A stretch of DNA of 41,349 nucleotides from Oscillospiraceae bacterium (lineage in GTDB: Bacteria; Bacillota; Clostridia; Oscillospirales; Ruminococcaceae). The notes beneath the pieces were generated by a model. The model was not told the origin of the DNA. It searched no databases and saw only the letters and a program-made list of their open reading frames with translations. The stretch spans positions 1 to 41,349 of the forward strand of contig JAGZUF010000022.1 of NCBI GenBank assembly GCA_018380115.1. The letters are read 5' to 3'. The position numbers and the translations under genes are program-made. Positions 1 to 7,848 of this stretch are shown here, in pieces (within the stretch, counting starts at the first letter, position 1; every line of letters starts with the position of its first letter).

Positions 1-487
1 TATTTTGTTTCGGGAAAGGGCAAAGTGCCCTTGCGGCACCGGCGCGGCCAGTGGTGGCCTGTAAAAAGCCTTCGCCCCGGCGGCGGGCGGGGCTGGCTGC
101 CAGCGGCGGGTTACCAGAGCGGCCCCCCCTGCGCTGAAACAATGGTCGCGGGCTTGCGGGCCGGGGGAAAGGGAAAAGCCCTGCGCTTTGAGCCGTATGC
201 CGAAAGCAGGCCCTTACAGGCCCCGCGCAGGCCATAGGCGCGGCCGACGGTGATGCTTTTGGGGAAAACGCCCCATGTACGGGGAAAAGATGTGCCGGGG
301 ATAAACCCTTTTGAAGCCTGCATATGCCGCACAGTGCCGGAATGAACGGGCGGCCTGTTTTGCAGAAGATTTTTGCCGTGCGCCCGGCCTCTGCCGGGGC
401 GTGATTTTCTCTATGCGCAGAAAGAAAATACTGTATTTTTTTGCCCGTTTCCGCTATACTGGAACAAACGGAAGGAAGCGGAGCTTT
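1..487. other. Intergenic region, no gene recognised
   Basis: No frame here has a convincing start, ribosome binding site and protein-like composition. The DNA is GC-rich with several short inverted repeats, for example around 70-110 and 385-402. A TATACT box at 455-460 with no clear -35 may be the promoter of the tatD gene. The end of any upstream gene is outside the window. Confidence 0.4.
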
Positions 488-1273
488 ATGATATTTGACA
501 CCCATGCGCACTATACCTCCCACCGCTTTGACAGTGACAGGCACGCCCTGCTGCAAAGCCTGCCCCAAAAGGGCGTGGCGGGCGTGGTGGATTGTGCGGT
601 AGACTTTGCCACCTCGCGCGAAGAACTGGCTTTAGCGGAAAAGTACCCTTATGTATATGCGGCGCTGGGCATCCACCCAGAGAGCATCATCGAAGAGGAC
701 GCCTCCACCCGCCTTGAGTTCGGCGGCGACTGGCGTGCAGAGCTGCGGGCTATCCGCCCCTTATACGAGCACCCAAAGGCCGTGGCCGTGGGCGAGTGCG
801 GGCTGGACTATCACTGGCCCATTCCCAAAGAGGAACAGCAGGCCCTGTTTGAGGCGGAAATCCGCTGCGCGCTGGAGCTGGAAAAGCCCATCATTGTGCA
901 CGACAGAGAGGCCCACGCAGACGTATATTCCCTTTTGAAAAGGTATGCGCCGAAGGGCGTTCTGCACTGCTATTCCGGCTCTGCCGATGACGCCGCATGG
1001 CTGGCGCGGCAGGGTATGTATATCGGCTTTGGCGGCACGCTGACGTTCAAAAATGCGCGCAAAACGCGCGAGGCTGCCGCGGCGCTGCCCATGGAGGCCA
1101 TTGTGCTGGAGACAGACTGCCCCTATATGGCCCCCGAACCGCACCGCGGCCAGCGCAACGATTCCTCGCTTATCATCCATGTGGCCGAGGTGCTGGGGCA
1201 GGTGAAGGGCCTGCCTGTGCAGGAGGTGCTGCGCATCACAAACGAAAATGCAAAAAGGCTGTTTGGCATATGA
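488..1273 (+). CDS. tatD: TatD family metal-dependent deoxyribonuclease
   Basis: This 261-residue protein is a TatD-type TIM-barrel hydrolase, a family of cytosolic metal-dependent DNases and exonucleases. The metal-binding positions are visible in order: the HxH of FDTHAHY at residues 6-8, the Glu of GECGLDYHW, the His of IIVHDREAH, the His of LHCYSGS, and the Asp of ETDCPYMAPEPHRG near the C-terminus. Length matches the family (about 255-265). The ATG at 488 is chosen because the homologous region begins with MIFDTHAHY and GGAG lies 5 bases upstream; the frame stays open further upstream but that part is not protein-like. The stop overlaps the start of the next gene (ATGA), so the two are probably co-translated. 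In many Firmicutes tatD follows metG, but no metG is visible here. Confidence 0.93.
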   Translation: MIFDTHAHYTSHRFDSDRHALLQSLPQKGVAGVVDCAVDFATSREELALAEKYPYVYAALGIHPESIIEEDASTRLEFGGDWRAELRAIRPLYEHPKAVAVGECGLDYHWPIPKEEQQALFEAEIRCALELEKPIIVHDREAHADVYSLLKRYAPKGVLHCYSGSADDAAWLARQGMYIGFGGTLTFKNARKTREAAAALPMEAIVLETDCPYMAPEPHRGQRNDSSLIIHVAEVLGQVKGLPVQEVLRITNENAKRLFGI

Positions 1274-2190
1274 AGCGGTTGAAAAAAATATTCTGCACGC
1301 CGGGCGGCACGCCGCGCTGCGGCTGGCTGCTGGCATTGGGCCTTTTGGTGACGGCGGGCGTTGTGCGCGCTGCCCAGAGCTTTGCCGCCCTCGCCGCGGG
1401 CGCCGCTCTTCTGCCGCTGGCGGCAGGCGGCATGGATGCAGCCTTTTTTACAGGCGCCGCGGCAGGTGCCGCGCGCTGGGCCAGCTGCGCGGCCATGGGT
1501 GCAGGTGCGCTGCTTAGCTGGCACTTTTTCACAAAGCGCCCGCTGGCAGAAATGGGCCTTGGCTTTGGCCGCGGCTGCGCGCGCCGGTTTGGCCTGGGCG
1601 CGGCGCAGGGCGCCGCAGGCGCGCTGGCGGTATTCGGCGTGCTGGCAGCCGCAGGCGCGGTAAAAATAGAGGTGCTGGCGCCTGCTCTGCGCGCCGCTGC
1701 GGCGGAGCGCGTGTTGTTTTACGGTGCCCTTGCCCTGGCGCATGGGCTTTTGTATCAGGGCTTTTGTTTGGGTGCGGCAAGGCGCCTGAGCGGCGTGTGG
1801 GGCGCCTGGGGCGCTGTGGTCCTGCCGGCCCTGCTCTATACGCTGGGGCAGGCGCAGGCAGGCGCGCCGCTTTGGTGGCATATGAACAGCCTTCTGCTGG
1901 GCGGCGCCTTTGCCGCCATGACGCTGTATGCCGGAGATATTTGGATGGCGGTGGGCGCGCACTGGCTGTGGAATGTGGTGTGGGGCCCTGTGCTTGGCTT
2001 TGCGGCGGGTGGCCTGCGCGCGCCGGGGCTGTGGCAGGCGCAGTATACGGCGGCAAATATATGGAACGGCGGGGTGCTGGGGCCGGAGGGCGGCGCTGCC
2101 GTGACGCTGCTGGCCATGGCCTGGCTGGCGGCGTGGCTCACCTGGGGTGCGGCCCGCGGCGAAAAACAGAAGGATGCAGGTGATGCGTGA
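1270..2190 (+). CDS. CPBP-type intramembrane protein, probably catalytically dead
   Basis: This 306-residue, very Ala/Gly/Leu-rich protein has about eight hydrophobic segments. Its C-terminal half has the layout of the CPBP (Abi/CAAX-like) intramembrane metalloprotease family: an arm ending in GLLYQGFCLGAARRL, a following helix, then GGAFAAMTLYAGDIWMAVGAHWLWN. The last motif (H..xN in AHWLWN) is intact. The first motif, normally EExxFRG, is replaced by LLYQGF, and the middle FxxxH motif reads LYTLGQ. With two of three catalytic motifs lost it may act as a pseudoenzyme or membrane chaperone. Its ATG overlaps the tatD stop (ATGA), so the two are translationally coupled. Family assignment is moderate; loss of catalysis is inferred from motif reading only. 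Confidence 0.65.
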   Translation: MKRLKKIFCTPGGTPRCGWLLALGLLVTAGVVRAAQSFAALAAGAALLPLAAGGMDAAFFTGAAAGAARWASCAAMGAGALLSWHFFTKRPLAEMGLGFGRGCARRFGLGAAQGAAGALAVFGVLAAAGAVKIEVLAPALRAAAAERVLFYGALALAHGLLYQGFCLGAARRLSGVWGAWGAVVLPALLYTLGQAQAGAPLWWHMNSLLLGGAFAAMTLYAGDIWMAVGAHWLWNVVWGPVLGFAAGGLRAPGLWQAQYTAANIWNGGVLGPEGGAAVTLLAMAWLAAWLTWGAARGEKQKDAGDA

Positions 2191-2454
2191 GGGCCGCTGC
2201 GCAGGCCGGACGTGATTCATACAATGCCAATGGAGGCGCGCAGAGCCCAAACAGCCTGAGGCCGGCGGCAGCGGGTGCGGCGGACTGCTGCAAAAGGGTG
2301 TTTTCAGCCCGAAGCGCTGCATGTCGCCTGGCAGCCCGAAAGCCGGGGCCGTGAGGTGCGGGCAGGTGAGAAGGGCCGCCCTTTGCGGCGTTACGGCCTC
2401 TGCTGTAAAATAAAGCGCCGCCCGGCGCATAAAGTCATAATCATCGTTCTAACA

Positions 2455-2560
2455 GCAGCCTTTTTTATCGGAAGCTTCATGCCAGCTTCCCGCTTTGCTC
2501 GAAGCAGGAAGCGGGGGCCTTTTTACGGGACGCCTTCACCGGCGCAGCCAGCGGCCTGGG
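2455..2560 (+). repeat. Imperfect ~105-bp repeat, copy A (terminator-like)
   Basis: The copy begins GCAGCCTTTTTTA and contains a hairpin (CCCGCTT at 2489-2495 with AAGCGGG at 2509-2515, plus an inner TGCT/AGCA stem) followed by a T-run at 2520-2524 and TTTTTACGGGA. Copy B at 2669-2772 has the same order of parts. The hairpin plus T-run could terminate the tatD transcript. Confidence 0.55.
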
Positions 2561-2668
2561 CAGGCGCTGTAAAGGCCTGTTTCCGGCAGGCGTCCAAGAC
2601 GCACTGAACTTTCTTTCTCTTGCAGCATTTGCCCTGCAGCCTGTAAACGGGCGTTCAGGGTTCGAATG

Positions 2669-2772
2669 GCAGCCTTCTTTTACAGGAGGCTGGCAGCATT
2701 CCGCTTCGTTTGAGGTTTGAAGCGGAGGCTTTTTTACGGGAAACCTCCACCGGCCCAGCCGGTGGTTTCCTA
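2669..2772 (+). repeat. Imperfect ~105-bp repeat, copy B (terminator-like)
   Basis: The copy begins GCAGCCTTCTTTTA. It has the hairpin CCGCTTC (2701-2707)/GAAGCGG (2719-2725), a T-run at 2730-2735, then TTTTTTACGGGAAACCTCC and a second hairpin (CCACCGGC/GCCGGTGG). The copies are offset by about 214 bp. Base changes keep the hairpins intact, as expected if the structure is selected. Confidence 0.55.
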
Positions 2773-2780
2773 AATGAATA

Positions 2781-2823
2781 AAAGACGGGGGCAGGCTTTT
2801 GCAAAAGCCTGCCCCCGTCTTTT
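2781..2823. terminator. Bidirectional rho-independent terminator
   Basis: A perfect stem of about 19 bp (arms AAAGACGGGGGCAGGCTTT and its complement, loop TGCA or similar) is flanked by A and T runs. It lies 6 bases after the asnB stop and probably ends the minus-strand operon; it can also stop plus-strand transcription. Confidence 0.9.
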
Positions 2824-2828
2824 TCAGC

Positions 2829-4670
2829 TTATGCGGCCTCGTCCACAAAAAAGCGCTTGTACCAGGTGAGGAAGGTGAACACCGTCCATATCTTGCGCTG
2901 GTTGTTAGCTTTTCCATGGTAGTGGTCGTCCAGCAGCTTCACCAGCGCGTCTGTGTCAAAAAATTCGGCTGCATACGCGGCGGTGAAATACTGCTTTACA
3001 AGGGCATACCATTTTTCCTCCCGCAGCCAGTAGCGGATAGGCACCGGGAAGCCCTTTTTCGGCCGGTTGGCCCATTCGTCCGGCAGCGTTTTGTTGGCCG
3101 CATGGCGCAGCACGGCCTTCACCTCGGTGCCGCGGATGCGGTAACGCGTGGGCACGGTTTCGGCAAAGGCCATCACCTTTTTATCCAAAAACGGCACGCG
3201 CAGCTCCAAGCTGTGGGCCATGCACATTTTATCCGCCTTCAGCAGAATGTCGCCGGGCAGCCACATGTTCATGTCCAGATACTGCTTTTTTGTCACTTCG
3301 TCCTGGCCCTTTACGCGCGCGTAAAATTTTGCGGCCAGGCTGTGAGGCTTTTCTCCGCCGCGGTAGGCGGGCTTTACCAGCGCGGCGGCCTCTTTTTCCG
3401 GGAACACCAGCGCCTGCCCGAGAAAAGAATCCTCCGGCTTTTCCGCACATTTCAGCAGAAAGTTTTTGCCCTTGAAATAGGGCAGGGGCTTTGCCGCGGC
3501 GGCTGCCGCGCGGCGCAGCGCACGGGGCAGCTTTTTGAATTTCTGCATGGCAGGGGTGTCGGCGTACCACTCGTACCCGGCGAATATCTCGTCCGCCCCC
3601 TCGCCGGAAAGCACCACCGTCACATGCTCGCGCGCCAGCTTTGCCAGAAAATACAGCGGCACGCTGGACGGGTTCGACTGCGGCTCGTCCATGTGGTACT
3701 GGATGTCCGGGAAGGCCGCAAAGCACTCCTCGGCCGTGATGAGCTTGCGGTAGTTTTTCACGCCCAGCTTTTCCGATAACTCTGCGGCGTAATTTGTTTC
3801 ATTAAACTTATTGTAATCAAACCCGACGCTGAATGTGTTGTCAGGCATGAGGCAGGCAGTGATATAGCTGGAATCCACCCCGCCGGAGAGAAAAGCGCCC
3901 ACCTTCACGTCTGCAATGCGGTGCGCGGCCACAGATTCGTGCACGGCCTTATCCAGCTCATCCGCGCAGGCGTCAAAGCTCTGCTCTTTGGGGGCAAACT
4001 CGCAGTCCCAATAGCGCTGGATATCCAGCTTCCCGTTTTCATAGGTGAAATAGTGTGCGGCGGGCAGCTTGTACACGCCTTTGAAGAACGTCTCCTCTGT
4101 GGCGGAATACTGCAATGTCAAATAGGGCAGCAGCGCGTTTTCATTCACGGCCTTTTCAAACAGGGGATGCTCTAAAAAGCCTTTAATTTCGCTGCCGAAC
4201 AAAAGCCCTTTGCCGCCCGGAAGGGGGGAATAGTAAAAGGGCTTGATGCCGAACATATCGCGCGCGCCGAACAACCGGCGGTTCGCCTTATCCCATATCA
4301 CAAAGCCGTACATGCCGCGCAGGCGGTGCACCAGCCGGGTGCCCCATTCCTCATAGCCGTGCACCAGCACCTCGGTGTCGGCATGGCAGTGAAAATGGTG
4401 TCCCTTCTCTTCCAGCTCCCGGCGAAGCTCCATAAAATTATAAATTTCGCCGTTGAACGTGACGACCACATTGCCGTCCTCGCTTTTCATGGGCTGTGCG
4501 CCGGCCTCGGAAAGGTCCAGAATAGACAGGCGGCGAAAGCCGAGGGCAATGTCCTCATCCGTATAGGCGCCGCCCATGTCGGGCCCGCGGTGTACAATGC
4601 GCGCCATCATGCGCTGCAAAACAGCCTCTTTCTCTGCCAGCTGGCCGGAAAAGCCGATGAATCCACACAT
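2829..4670 (-). CDS. asnB: Asparagine synthase (glutamine-hydrolysing)
   Basis: This 613-residue class-B asparagine synthetase uses glutamine and ATP to amidate an aspartyl carboxylate. The start at 4670 leaves Cys2 (MCGFIGFSG) as the N-terminal nucleophile of the class-II glutaminase domain, with RIVHRGPD and FNGEIYNF typical of that domain. The C-terminal synthetase domain has the PP-loop SGGVDSS at about residues 262-268. A GAGGAGG ribosome binding site lies inside the end of the racemase gene, 4 bases away, so the two are coupled. As the last gene of an operon with an aspartate racemase and a D-aspartate-ligase-like enzyme, it may amidate cross-bridge D-Asp to D-Asn, the role known for AsnH of Lactococcus lactis, rather than make free L-Asn. 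That role is inferred from context. Confidence 0.93.
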   Translation of the reverse strand: MCGFIGFSGQLAEKEAVLQRMMARIVHRGPDMGGAYTDEDIALGFRRLSILDLSEAGAQPMKSEDGNVVVTFNGEIYNFMELRRELEEKGHHFHCHADTEVLVHGYEEWGTRLVHRLRGMYGFVIWDKANRRLFGARDMFGIKPFYYSPLPGGKGLLFGSEIKGFLEHPLFEKAVNENALLPYLTLQYSATEETFFKGVYKLPAAHYFTYENGKLDIQRYWDCEFAPKEQSFDACADELDKAVHESVAAHRIADVKVGAFLSGGVDSSYITACLMPDNTFSVGFDYNKFNETNYAAELSEKLGVKNYRKLITAEECFAAFPDIQYHMDEPQSNPSSVPLYFLAKLAREHVTVVLSGEGADEIFAGYEWYADTPAMQKFKKLPRALRRAAAAAAKPLPYFKGKNFLLKCAEKPEDSFLGQALVFPEKEAAALVKPAYRGGEKPHSLAAKFYARVKGQDEVTKKQYLDMNMWLPGDILLKADKMCMAHSLELRVPFLDKKVMAFAETVPTRYRIRGTEVKAVLRHAANKTLPDEWANRPKKGFPVPIRYWLREEKWYALVKQYFTAAYAAEFFDTDALVKLLDDHYHGKANNQRKIWTVFTFLTWYKRFFVDEAA

Positions 4671-4674
4671 GGGT

Positions 4675-5394
4675 TCAATCCTCCTCAAAGCCAATGGGCG
4701 TTTTGCCGAACGTCTCGATGGCGCAGCGGCAAAGCACCTCCATGGAATCTGTAAAAAACGCGCCGAGGTGCTCGTCGCGCTTGATGAGCGAAAGCTCGGT
4801 GCAGCCAAGAATGGCGCCGTCGCAGCCCTGCACGCGCATATGGGCGGCCACGGCCTCGAACACGGCCATGTCGGCGCGCTTTCCCTGCTTAATGTCGCCG
4901 TAAATAAGCTGCATCACCATATTCTGGTGCTTCTCATCCGGCACAGCAAACGCCATGCCGTGCTTTTCAAACATGCGCTGGTAGGTTTTGGCCGCCACGG
5001 TGCCGGTGGTGGCCAGCAGGGCGGGCTTTTTCACGCCGCGCTGTTTCACATGCAGCACGGTCTGTTCCACCATGTTCAAAATGGGCACGCCCGCCGTCTG
5101 CTCCAGCTTATCGTAAAAATAGTGAGCCGTGTTGCAGGGGATGGCCAGCACCTCGGCGCCGAATGTCACAAGGCGGTGCGCGTCCGCCTCCATAATGTCA
5201 AAGGGGTTTTCTGTGCTTTGCCCAAGAATATAGGCCGTGCGGTCCGGCGTGGTGGCGCGGGAATTGATGATGACATCAATATGGTCCTGGTCGCGCGCAG
5301 CTTTGGTGTGCTTTGTGAGAAGCTCATAAAAATATACGCTGGCCATGGGGCCAAGCCCGCCCAGAATGCCCAGCACACGCGGTGTTTTATTCAA
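4675..5394 (-). CDS. racD: Aspartate/glutamate racemase family protein
   Basis: This 239-residue, PLP-independent racemase most likely interconverts L- and D-aspartate. It starts with the family signature RVLGILGGLGPMAS. The two catalytic cysteines are present: Cys87 in IPCNTAHYF and Cys198 in LGCTELSL. No ATG lies at the right place. A TTG at 5394 is preceded by AAAGGAGG 10 bases upstream and gives exactly the family start (LNKTPRVLG); frames opening further upstream overlap the preceding gene and look non-coding. The gap to the upstream ATP-grasp gene is 40 bases and to asnB 4 bases, a clear operon. It would supply D-Asp to the upstream ligase. Confidence 0.9.
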   Translation of the reverse strand: MNKTPRVLGILGGLGPMASVYFYELLTKHTKAARDQDHIDVIINSRATTPDRTAYILGQSTENPFDIMEADAHRLVTFGAEVLAIPCNTAHYFYDKLEQTAGVPILNMVEQTVLHVKQRGVKKPALLATTGTVAAKTYQRMFEKHGMAFAVPDEKHQNMVMQLIYGDIKQGKRADMAVFEAVAAHMRVQGCDGAILGCTELSLIKRDEHLGAFFTDSMEVLCRCAIETFGKTPIGFEED

Positions 5395-5434
5395 TGGGCC
5401 CGCGCCTCCTTTCCCCTCGCCGGCAGGCGCGGCC

Positions 5435-6661
5435 TCACCGGCAGTATGTTTTGAATTTTTTGAAATAGCGCTGCATATGCACAAGGTAATAGGCAAAGCG
5501 CCTGGGGTTCAGGGCAAGGTCTTTGGCATAGCCGAAGCTGGTGGTCTCCTTGCCCTCTTTTGCAAGCCGCCTGGCCTTTTCCACAAAAGCTTTGTCCTTC
5601 ACATAGCGGTACACCACGGCCCGCGGCACTGAATGCCAGAACGCCTCTTTCCTGTTCATCACGCAGGGGCCCAGCTCGCGGCCCAGCACGCGGTCTTCCA
5701 CCACATAGCGGGCGATGTTGTAGCCCGCGCCCGTGACATAATAGTTCGAGCGGCCCTGGCGCAGGTTTATTTCGAACACACGGTACGAGCCGTCGCGCGT
5801 GTCGTACTTGATGTCGAAATTGGCAAAACCGGTGTACTCGATGGCCTCCAGAAATGCCTTCAGCTTTTCCATCAGCGGGGCGTTGTACTCGGTGATGATG
5901 GCGGCATGGTTGCCAAGCGCCCGGGGCGTGTGCTCCTCAAGGCCTACATGGCCCAGACACATCATTTTCACAGCATGGTTTTTATCCACATAAGCCGTAA
6001 GCACGTGCATGAAGCTGTCGTCGCCCGGTATCATGTCCTGCAAAATTACCTTATCTGGGTAACCCGCACCGTAAATTTGTGCAAGAATGGCGGCGGCCTC
6101 TTCAGGAGTGTGGGCCGTATACACTTTTTTCATGCCGCCGAACGGGTGCTTCCAGTACAAAATGCTGGAAGAGGGCTTTACAATAATGGGGTAAGCGAAG
6201 CCCAGCGCCTGCGGCGAAAGCGCCCCGGCGTCTTTCGCCCCGGCCACGCAGACGGTTTTGGGGTAGGGGATGGAATATTCGTCGCACAGCTCGTAAAAAT
6301 CTGCCTTAGAGACGAGCCTGTCGCGCAAAGCGGGCCCGATATACGGCGCCACACAGTTTTTTGGAAGAGTTTCCTTTATTTCCATCAGAAGGCTGGCATA
6401 ATCGTCCGTGCAGCCCAGCACCACACAGGTTTTTTCTGCGTGGGCGTTTGCAAAGTCCGTCACCGTGCGCGCAAGCACGGCGGGCTCGTCCACATTTTCA
6501 ATATAGGTGCAATGTACAATTTTGGAATACATGGTGTCGCCCATGGGCCAGCGGCCGAAGGCATAGCTTTCTACGCCATATGCCTCATGAAAGGCGCGCG
6601 CCACGGAATAGCAGTTCATGTCCGCGCCGATAAGCACGGGAAGGATGGAAGGCGAAGCCAC
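5435..6661 (-). CDS. ATP-grasp ligase, likely D-aspartate ligase for peptidoglycan
   Basis: This ~408-residue ATP-grasp carboxylate-amine ligase has IIVKPSSSILYW in the lysine/ATP region, VILQDMIPGDDSFMHVL, and FANFDIKYD followed by FEINLRQGRSNYYVTGAG, where the Mg-binding Glu and Asn sit. In Enterococcus faecium and Lactococcus lactis a ligase of this type (Asl-fm/AslA) adds D-aspartate to the lysine side chain of peptidoglycan precursors, and its gene neighbours an aspartate racemase, as here. That makes D-Asp ligase the best call, though other amino-acid ligases of this fold cannot be excluded. The start is taken as GTG at 6661 (VASPSILPVLIGAD), with GAGG 8 bases upstream; an ATG at about residue 14 is an alternative. 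A consensus promoter lies at 6792-6819. Confidence 0.72.
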   Translation of the reverse strand: MASPSILPVLIGADMNCYSVARAFHEAYGVESYAFGRWPMGDTMYSKIVHCTYIENVDEPAVLARTVTDFANAHAEKTCVVLGCTDDYASLLMEIKETLPKNCVAPYIGPALRDRLVSKADFYELCDEYSIPYPKTVCVAGAKDAGALSPQALGFAYPIIVKPSSSILYWKHPFGGMKKVYTAHTPEEAAAILAQIYGAGYPDKVILQDMIPGDDSFMHVLTAYVDKNHAVKMMCLGHVGLEEHTPRALGNHAAIITEYNAPLMEKLKAFLEAIEYTGFANFDIKYDTRDGSYRVFEINLRQGRSNYYVTGAGYNIARYVVEDRVLGRELGPCVMNRKEAFWHSVPRAVVYRYVKDKAFVEKARRLAKEGKETTSFGYAKDLALNPRRFAYYLVHMQRYFKKFKTYCR

Positions 6662-6791
6662 AATACAAACCTCATTTCCGGCCCCTTGCCGCGGCGGGAA
6701 GGCTGATGCCTGCCCGCAGAAAGGCGTGCGGCGGCGCAAAAGCGCGGCGCGGCGCGCAAAGGCGCAGAAAGGGATAAAATCAATACTTTTC

Positions 6792-6819
6792 ATTATATGC
6801 GCAAATGGCGCAATGTCAA
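6792..6819 (-). promoter_or_regulatory. Consensus sigma-A promoter of the ligase-racemase-asnB operon
   Basis: On the minus strand a perfect TTGACA (-35, 6814-6819) and a perfect TATAAT (-10, 6792-6797) are separated by 16 bp. Transcription would start near 6785, leaving a leader of about 125 bases before the GTG at 6661. Confidence 0.88.
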
Positions 6820-6915
6820 GAAAGACGCCTGCCGCCGCGCTGCGAAAAAACACATGAAGCAGGCGCGGCCGCCCTCGCGCAGTGTGCCGCTAGTATGCCC
6901 TGTGTCTGCGGCGGC

Positions 6916-7632
6916 CATGCGGAAAATAAGAACCCGGCCGCGAAACGCTCGCAGCCGGGCAACGTTCTTACTCCAAGTTTTAGGTTTTTGAAAATTACAG
7001 TTAAAACTTGCGATATTCAGTTTGTTCTGCGGCCTTTTGCCGCCTTAACTGCCTAGTGCATCGGCGTGTCCCTTTTCAATACTGCCTGTAACAGCTTTTC
7101 AAAAAGTTTGCTCACCCCTGTGCAGGCGCTTTCACCTTTCCCTTTTCTCTTCGAGAAATGCTACTGTTCTGCCGTTTTACAAGGGGAATTACCGGTACAT
7201 GGGCGTTCGTTCCCTTTCTTTGGCTCTGCCAATTTTATTTTTGGAAACAATATGGGGAAATGTTTTCCGTTCTGAAAGGCCCCCTTCGCCTTCTGCCAAG
7301 ACGCCTTGCCGCCTTGCATGGCAAACCCTTTCAAACGTTGAAATGACTTTCTTTACAATCATTTCGCCGCGGCCCTTTCTTTACAAGGCCGGGCATCTAT
7401 GTGTGCTCACCTTGTGCAAGACGCAATGCTCTTTTTGGACGACGCTTTGCTGTGAGCCGTTGGCCATTGCCACATTTCCTGCGGGCCTACCGCCTTCGCA
7501 ACACCGGGCTTGTTTGGCCTAGAGTCCTAATCGAACTGTGATAACAGCCGTTCGTCCTGAGTCATGCGCCCTGCACAGGCTGCACGGGTTCTTCTGCCTG
7601 GTACATGGGCTTCAACCCCTTTCCTTTTTCTT
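6916..7632 (-). ncRNA. Candidate large structured non-coding RNA (~700 nt)
   Basis: This gene-free block has lower GC than its neighbours and no credible protein frame. It is packed with perfect short hairpins: CAAGTTTTA (6974-6982)/TAAAACTTG (7002-7010); CAGTT (7018-7022)/AACTG (7047-7051), enclosing GCGGC (7029-7033)/GCCGC (7039-7043); TTTCTC (7144-7149)/GAGAAA (7153-7158); GAAATGA (7340-7346)/TCATTTC (7359-7365); and CGAAC (7532-7536)/GTTCG (7550-7554). The 11-mer GGTACATGGGC occurs at 7194 and 7600. A minus-strand TATAAT lies at 7639-7644, and a GC-rich hairpin followed by ATTTTCC closes the block at 6928-6969, so minus-strand transcription of about 710 nt is the best reading. It lacks features I recognise from RNase P, tmRNA, SRP or 6S RNA. 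Large ornate families such as OLE, GOLLD or ROOL are possibilities I cannot test by eye. Confidence 0.5.
6924..6969 (-). terminator. Terminator-like hairpin closing the candidate RNA
   Basis: On the minus strand AAGAA/TTCTT enclose CCCGGC/GCCGGG and an inner GCGA/TCGC stem, followed by ATTTTCC. The T-run is short, so it may be the 3' structure of the RNA as well as a terminator. Confidence 0.55.
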
Positions 7633-7638
7633 GATTTT

Positions 7639-7667
7639 ATTATACGCAAACAGCGCGCAGATTTCCA
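7639..7667 (-). promoter_or_regulatory. Putative promoter of the candidate RNA
   Basis: On the minus strand the perfect -10 TATAAT (7639-7644) is preceded at 17 bp by TGGAAA (7662-7667), a 4/6 match to the -35 consensus. A start near 7632 would place the first GGTACATGGGC copy (reverse complement) close to the RNA 5' end. Confidence 0.5.
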
Positions 7668-7734
7668 TTCGCATACTGCATGAATTTTTGTTGTGCTCTA
7701 TGGATAAAACGCTCAAAGCTATTGCGCAAAGCAG

Positions 7735-7763
7735 TTGACGGCCCGGCAGAAAGCGGCTATCAT
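7735..7763 (+). promoter_or_regulatory. Promoter of the DUF3783 gene pair
   Basis: TTGACG (7735-7740) and TATCAT (7758-7763) are spaced by 17 bp, giving a leader of about 80 bases before the ATG at 7849. It is divergent from the candidate RNA promoter. Confidence 0.7.
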
Positions 7764-7848
7764 GAAGAAAACAGCGGCTGTGCTGCACGTTGCTTTTGCA
7801 GGCGCGGCCGCATATTGAATATTGACAGGGAAAGAGGGGGCGAGGCCC

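Larger units (their letters stand above)
2191..2828. other. Intergenic region with a duplicated hairpin element
   Basis: No gene is supported. The region ends the tatD unit and lies tail-to-tail with asnB. It carries two imperfect copies of a ~105-bp element (about 2455-2560 and 2669-2772) and a strong bidirectional terminator at 2781-2823. Confidence 0.6.

Noticed and set aside
1123..2430. Long 435-codon open frame on the minus strand opposite tatD and the CPBP gene
   Set aside because: It is Arg/Ala/Gln/His-rich with no domain, covers two real genes antisense and has no ribosome binding site; it is a by-product of high GC.
7066..7522. Overlapping short plus-strand open frames in the ncRNA block
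   Set aside because: No ribosome binding sites, Phe/Leu-rich random-looking composition, and they overlap the hairpins; an RNA explains the block better.
6916..7632. RNase P RNA or tmRNA for the structured block
   Set aside because: No GAGGAAAGTCC-type P RNA core and no tRNA-like ends with a tag frame were seen.
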